From the NCBI GenBank assembly GCA_030674155.1, contig CM060325.1:57722704-57737703 (forward strand): DNA of 15,000 bases, written 5' to 3'. The stretch comes from Stramonita haemastoma. Taxonomy: Eukaryota > Mollusca > Gastropoda > Neogastropoda > Muricidae. The notes beneath the pieces are model-generated. The model had not been told where the DNA came from, searched no databases, and was given only the letters and a program-made list of their open reading frames with translations. Numbering within the stretch: position 1 is the stretch's first letter; each line of letters starts with the position of its first letter. The translations under genes were made by a program, and so were the position numbers. Shown here piece by piece: positions 13,087 to 15,000 of this stretch.

Positions 13087-14758
13087 GCTCGGTTGTTTAA
13101 TTCACCACACATAATTATAAGAAAAGTGAGTTATCAAAACAATACAACACAAAACAACCCACGACACTATGATTGTACACACCTTGACCATGTAGAAAGC
13201 ACTACCACCCAGCCCACCTCCTGCGTCCAGCACTTTCTCTCCAGGCTGCAGGTTTAAGTGGCTCACAAAGTCCTGTGACACCGGTATGCATTTTGTAAGC
13301 ACACCTAAACACACGGACAGTCAATCATCTTTAAAAAAACACACACACACACAAAATACTGCACTGCCATTTTGCACCTAACCCTTCTTTAAAATGTAAT
13401 GTAGGTAGCACCTGGATGTTAACAGACCTGAAAAATCACTCTCAGTGTTTTGGGTCATTTCATTCGTTTGAAGAAACATCCAGCTTACTACTGCATCCGT
13501 TCCCATGAATTCGATTCCACGAATCATGAGTTCGAACCCACAGATGGTAACCTTGTTACAAAGAAACTTTCTATTCAGAGCTGGGCAACATTTGTGCAGA
13601 CTCCAGTACTTTATCCAGTTCATCTGAATTCGGGTTAGATCACAAATAAAAATTAATAAGATTTTTATACGTTACATTTTAGCCGGTGCAGTGACTAGTT
13701 TTTTTCTGTGAAGAGGGAAAAAATTTATGTGTGGGTATTCCAGGTTACGTCACGCCTACCTAACATCAGGAGGACCAAACATATAGCCTCCTCCTCTCTA
13801 CCAGTCTTTTGCATGATGACAATCATACTTTACCGAGGACTTGTGCGTGAACAACTTATCAAACTTGCATCTTATCAGACTTGCATGACTATGCAAGTCT
13901 TGAAATCCGATTCTTACTTTCGAAGATGAGAACGTCATTGCATGCCCGAAGGAATGGAGGATAGAAAATGAGCACACTAATGTGGCAGTATTGTTGGCAC
14001 TGTTTTGAGATAATAATAAAGTATTTTGAAGTTGACTTGTCCACTGGTGTCATGGGCTTGATGGCAATCTCTGAGGAGGCAAAATAGTTACCATAATGTT
14101 GGGGTTAAATACAATCACCGATACAAAAATCTCCTGACAGCGAATTTTAAAGAAGGAGGAAGAAAAGGAAGAGAAAAAATGGAGGAGAACGAAGGACAGA
14201 GGAGAGGAGGAGGAGGAGGAAAGAAGAACAAAGAGGAAGAAGAAGAAGAGAAAAGGAAAAGAGAAGAAGAAGAAGAAGAAGGAGAAGAAGAAGGAAGAAG
14301 AAGAAGAAGAGAAGAAGAGAGAAGAAGAAGAAGAAGAAGAAGAAGAAGAAGAAGAAAGAAGAAGAAGAAGAAGAAGAAGAGAAGAAGAAGAAAGAAGAAG
14401 AACAACAACAACAACAACAACACAACAACAGAAAAAGGAAGAGAAGGTGGAGAAGAAGCATAAAAAAGAAAGATGAGGAAGAAGAAGAGGAAAAAAAAGA
14501 AGGAGGAAGAGAGGAGGAAGAAGAAGAAGAAGGAGAATACCGAGAAGGGTGGAAGTAAGAAGAATTTCAAACCTGTATATCTCTTAAACCTCCAGGACTG
14601 ACGAAGTTCCTGCCAAATAGTTTTTCATAGCCCAGGATGAGTTTGACTGAGTACTGGCTGTGTAGGAACTGCTGGAAGGTGTTGAAGCCATGGGTTCGAC
14701 TCCTGTCCCGTACACTTTTCTGCACCAGCCACACCACTTGGCCACTCTGGTTCTTGTG
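6751..14758 (-). CDS. PMT: Phosphoethanolamine N-methyltransferase, C-terminal methyltransferase domain (partial, six exons)
   Basis: The product is a soluble SAM-dependent enzyme of the family that methylates phosphoethanolamine stepwise to phosphocholine for phosphatidylcholine synthesis. Six minus-strand exons (14590-14758, 13183-13304, 12291-12509, 10812-10943, 8923-9019, 6751-6867) join to about 284 residues. I number these from the first visible residue. In order they show: the inter-domain linker and FLHSQYS..YEKLFG segment (about 30-50); SAM motif I VLDAGGGLGG (81-90); the acidic ribose-binding VDLS (106-109); ADV (135-137); SREALTYIEDK (152-162); RWLKPGGRLLFTD (171-183); QRGF (201-204); EFSEEDY (247-253); and C-terminal RWGFF. 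The start lies beyond 15000. The linker resembles that preceding MT2 of bidomain PMTs, so a first methyltransferase domain is expected upstream. All junctions keep frame except the fifth exon. Key phosphobase residues differ from the family, so activity or substrate is uncertain. Family assignment is firm; the second-domain assignment is inference. Confidence 0.88.
6954..7392. repeat. Compound trinucleotide repeats (CTG)n, (ATG)n, (GAA)n
   Basis: About ten CTG units at 6954-6983, imperfect ATG/GTG units at 6985-7180, a T12 run at about 7183-7194, and about 40 GAA units at 7264-7392. The block starts about 85 bp upstream of the terminal PMT exon. Confidence 0.95.
7447..7600. repeat. (GA)n and (GGCAA)n arrays
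   Basis: GA/GAA to about 7562, then about seven GGCAA pentamers at 7564-7600. They adjoin the SINE A fragment. Confidence 0.92.
7602..7660 (-). mobile_element. SINE family A, short 3' fragment
   Basis: Shares CTTTTAT.TCGAGGATA, AAGCACTCGTGTGCTTT and ACATCCAGTCCCCG with the 3' end of the 11327-11682 copy. Confidence 0.7.
7695..7813. repeat. (GA)n and (TGACAA)n arrays
   Basis: GA with GAA/GGA breaks, then about five TGACAA hexamers at 7780-7813. Confidence 0.92.
8052..8148. repeat. (GA)n microsatellite
   Basis: About 95 bp of GA with a GGGG break. It ends about 12 bp before the left target-site duplication of the family B SINE. Confidence 0.95.
8160..8476 (+). mobile_element. tRNA-derived SINE, family B, complete, with 12-bp target-site duplications
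   Basis: CTTCATCCCTAT occurs at 8160-8171 and again, perfectly, at 8465-8476. The element between (8172-8464) opens with a tRNA-like head: box A-like TAGTCTAGTGGTTAG, CTCATAATCTAAAGG (CAT in the anticodon position, tRNA-Met-like), and box B GAGTTCGATCCC. The body has CCTTGGAAAAGGCACTTTA, CCCAGGTGTAAAAGGGGTACC and CGGGATAAGCACCGGCCTGA. The tail is (ACTTTA)n. This is the structure of a retroposed SINE2-type element. Confidence 0.9.
8542..8596 (-). pseudogene. Diverged partial copy 1 of the PMT exon E end
   Basis: The minus strand reads CAGAAATCCACACCCTGCA, a variable ~25 bp, then CCAGATCTGAT. It matches the last ~40 nt of exon E and its donor, but the donor GT is AT. It has A3 where exon E has A4. 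Confidence 0.6.
8766..8823 (-). pseudogene. Diverged partial copy 2 of the PMT exon E end
   Basis: The minus strand reads TTTCAGAAATCCACACCCTG, then 24 variable bases, then CCAG|GTCTGAT. It keeps both a possible acceptor (tttcag) and the donor. It could be a spliceable 41-nt microexon or merely a duplicated exon scrap. Confidence 0.55.
8923..9019 (-). CDS. PMT: PMT exon E: AGF/DRT-like segment, with a one-base frame break
   Basis: Candidate exon of 97 nt between acceptor gtgggttacag and donor CAG|gtctga. Read from the acceptor in phase 0 it gives LSEAGLWGEGRDDAFLHA. This fits the family's LL-(R/K)(E/D)AGF-x-x-V-x-x-(E)DRT-x-x-F segment and follows VQAHAQ of exon D. Read back from the donor in the phase needed by exon F it gives AELRHHFVQ, which joins EFSEEDY. 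The two frames differ by one base. Removing one A from the A4 run at 8960-8963 would give 96 nt, 32 codons and one open frame. The related fragments at 8542 and 8766 have A3 there. Either the assembly has an extra A or the gene is broken. The exon is buried in A/C-rich repeats and its boundaries are inferred. Confidence 0.62.
10384..10505 (+). mobile_element. SINE family A, truncated 3' fragment
   Basis: Same blocks as 4930-5045, with the 5' break again at TATGCCATTGTGTGCCGG directly after A/C simple sequence. It is opposite in orientation to the 11327 copy. Confidence 0.8.
10617..10700. repeat. A/C-rich (CAAA)/(AAC) repeat
   Basis: Includes a ~25-bp tandem pair (CAACT(A/G)AACAAAAAACCC...) and then (CAA)n. 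Confidence 0.85.
10701..10751 (-). pseudogene. Partial duplicate of the PMT exon D 3' end and donor
   Basis: The block with TGCACAG|GTGACAC and the following CACACAGC..CC.CTCCTGGTTTT repeats 10779-10830 at a period of about 79 bp. It holds about 20 nt of exon plus an intact donor. Confidence 0.75.
10812..10943 (-). CDS. PMT: PMT exon D: WLKPGG strand and phosphobase-binding region
   Basis: The exon is 132 nt, 44 codons, phase 0 at both ends. It joins LYKKFF of exon C to RWLKPGGRLLFTDRCC, the family's KWLKPGGKLLI-DYC strand. PHFQSFVQQRGFHLLSVQAHAQ follows and ends at donor CAG|gtgaca. The acceptor (gctgtgtggacag) has a poor pyrimidine tract, so the start is slightly less certain than the end. 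The substrate-contact Tyr of the DYC motif is Arg184, and the Tyr of QR(G/K)Y is Phe204; Arg202 is kept. The last ~20 nt and the donor are partly duplicated about 79 bp downstream. Confidence 0.85.
11152..11266. repeat. (GA)n microsatellite
   Basis: GA with GGA/GGGA breaks. Confidence 0.95.
11327..11682 (-). mobile_element. tRNA-derived SINE, family A, near full length
   Basis: Minus strand: GGGGACAGGATAGCC head; box A TAGCCTAGTGG (complement of 11661-11671); box B AGTTCGATTCC (complement of 11618-11628). The body has CCGAAGG..-type CGGATGAGACTATAAA and GCAGAACATCTTGCGCACAC. The 3' end has CCATTATGTGCCGGTGGGAA and GGACTGGATGTA, with an (ATAAA)n tail at 11327-11350. Both promoter boxes fit the consensus well. 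It sits in the intron between PMT exons C and D. Confidence 0.85.
12184..12253. repeat. (CA)n microsatellite
   Basis: It begins 38 bp beyond the donor of PMT exon C. Confidence 0.95.
12291..12509 (-). CDS. PMT: PMT exon C: SAM ribose acid and catalytic-loop region
   Basis: The exon is 219 nt, exactly 73 codons, phase 0 at both ends. The acceptor is gggtgcag and the donor a near-perfect TTT|gtaagt. It begins RFEVQVLSVDLS, directly continuing FYMVK of exon B. Then come MARERA, FEVADVTKRDY (adenine-contact acid Asp136), SFDVIISREALTYIEDK and LYKKFF. The family consensus at the catalytic loop is YSRD-(T/A)IL-HI. Here Tyr becomes Ile151, Asp becomes Glu154 and the catalytic His becomes Tyr158. 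The DNA reading here is unambiguous. The divergence suggests changed chemistry or a non-catalytic domain. Confidence 0.9.
12510..13182 (-). other. PMT intron between exons B and C
   Basis: Unique AT-rich sequence at 12545-12990, (CA)n at 12995-13085, then unique to the donor. No exon or element recognised. Confidence 0.75.
12995..13085. repeat. (CA)n microsatellite
   Basis: About 45 almost perfect CA units. Confidence 0.95.
13183..13304 (-). CDS. PMT: PMT exon B: SAM-binding motif I
   Basis: The exon is 122 nt, starting after acceptor gtgtgtttag. Its first two bases complete the split Gly codon of exon A, giving SPG-GVLTK, the family's STGG loop. It ends ATG GTC AAG before donor gtgtgt, in phase 0. 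The peptide contains DFVSHLNLQPGEK followed by VLDAGGGLGGSAFYMVK. This is the glycine-rich SAM loop; the usual form is VLD(V/I)G(C/S)G. The acid Asp83 and three glycines are intact, so SAM binding is plausible. A (CA)n tract occupies the downstream intron at 12995-13085. Confidence 0.9.
13305..14589 (-). other. PMT intron between exons A and B
   Basis: Positions 13320-14140 look unique and hold nothing I recognise; a lone box B-like GAGTTCGAACCC lies near 13529. Positions 14152-14537 are the GAA-rich array. Confidence 0.7.
14152..14537. repeat. GAA-rich array
   Basis: About 385 bp of GAA with GGA/AGA variants and an (AAC)n insert at 14401-14428. The pure purine strand is plus; the transcript would carry the UUC side. 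Confidence 0.92.
14590..14758 (-). CDS. PMT: PMT exon A: inter-domain linker and start of MT2 domain
   Basis: The exon is 169 nt: 56 codons plus one base. It starts after a pyrimidine-rich acceptor (tttgtttgttctcag) in phase 0 and ends CCT GGA G before gtttaa, a weak donor. It encodes a linker with VVWLVQK, matching the WIWQK-type strand that closes the first domain in plant PMTs. Then come FQQFLHSQYS, YEKLFG and FVSPG, matching the helix and loop that open the second domain. Tyr36 (in SQYS) and Tyr44 (in GYEK) fall at the positions of the catalytic and substrate-contact tyrosines known from Plasmodium PMT. The exon lies between a (GAA)n array and a (CTT)n array. Confidence 0.85.
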
Positions 14759-14804
14759 CTGAGAACAAACAAAAATGTCGAAGTCAAAACAAGTCATTTC
14801 TGAT

Positions 14805-14877
14805 CTTCTTCTTCTTCTTCTTCTTCTTCTTCTTCTTCTTCTTCTTCTTCTTCTTCTTCTTCTTCTTCTTCTTCTTC
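14805..14877. repeat. (CTT)n microsatellite
   Basis: About 24 uninterrupted CTT units, complementary to the GAA array on the other side of PMT exon A. Confidence 0.97.
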
Positions 14878-15000
14878 TATCCTATAGTCTGCTTAGACCG
14901 TAGGGGCGCCACGGAAGACTTCGCAACCAGCTCTCTCCATTTCCCTCTGTCTTTGACCTTTCTCAGGGTGTTACTCAGCCTGAGGCCCGTCCACTCTCGG
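14878..15000 (-). mobile_element. Probable dispersed repeat, 3' end (window-truncated)
   Basis: GC-rich, non-coding-looking sequence (GACCGTAGGGGCGCCACGG, ACTCAGCCTGAGGCCCG) abuts the (CTT)n array. This would suit a retroelement on the minus strand ending in an (AAG)n tail. There is no second copy in the window, so the call rests on context and general appearance. Confidence 0.35.

Noticed and set aside
14115..14570. Open frames of Leu/Phe/Ser or Glu/Arg/Lys around the GAA array
   Set aside because: Pure products of the trinucleotide repeat; the same kind of frame appears at every microsatellite here.

Overview
The window is eukaryotic nuclear DNA, most likely from a mollusc and probably a gastropod. 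The evidence is two split genes with GT-AG introns, several tRNA-derived SINEs, and very dense long microsatellites. The species call is inference; the sequence itself shows an animal-type genome. Nothing bacterial, viral or CRISPR-like is present.

Both recognisable genes lie on the minus strand. The larger one (14758 down to 6751) is the C-terminal part of a phosphoethanolamine N-methyltransferase (PMT/PEAMT). Six exons at 14590-14758, 13183-13304, 12291-12509, 10812-10943, 8923-9019 and 6751-6867 carry one complete SAM-methyltransferase domain. The linker at its start matches the linker before the second domain (MT2) of plant-like bidomain PMTs, so a first domain should lie beyond position 15000. 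All exon phases fit except in the 97-nt fifth exon, where one A in an A4 run breaks the frame. Several residues expected to bind phosphobase or do catalysis are replaced, including the catalytic His by Tyr.

The second gene (3009 down to 236, continuing off the left edge) is the N-terminal part of a CIBAR/FAM92 BAR-domain protein of the ciliary base. It has a candidate first coding exon (2978-3009) and two well-supported exons (889-1003 and 236-360). The 889-1003 exon also needs one extra G in a G run to match the family. Two single-base homopolymer defects in two unrelated genes suggest residual long-read assembly error as much as gene decay.

The remainder is repeat-rich. One tRNA-derived SINE family (A) has two long copies (5793-6207 plus, 11327-11682 minus) and four truncated copies (705, 4930, 7602, 10384). 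A second SINE family (B) has a complete copy at 8172-8464 with perfect 12-bp target-site duplications and a fragment at 4188-4350. A ~40-bp minisatellite (6260-6575) lies just past the PMT stop codon. A ~1.9-kb A/C-rich block (8470-10383) surrounds PMT exon 5. There are long (CA)n, (GA)n, (GAA)n, (ATG)n and (CTG)n arrays. Two PMT exons have downstream partial duplicates of their own 3' end and splice donor, and two are flanked by inverted repeats that could pair in the transcript.
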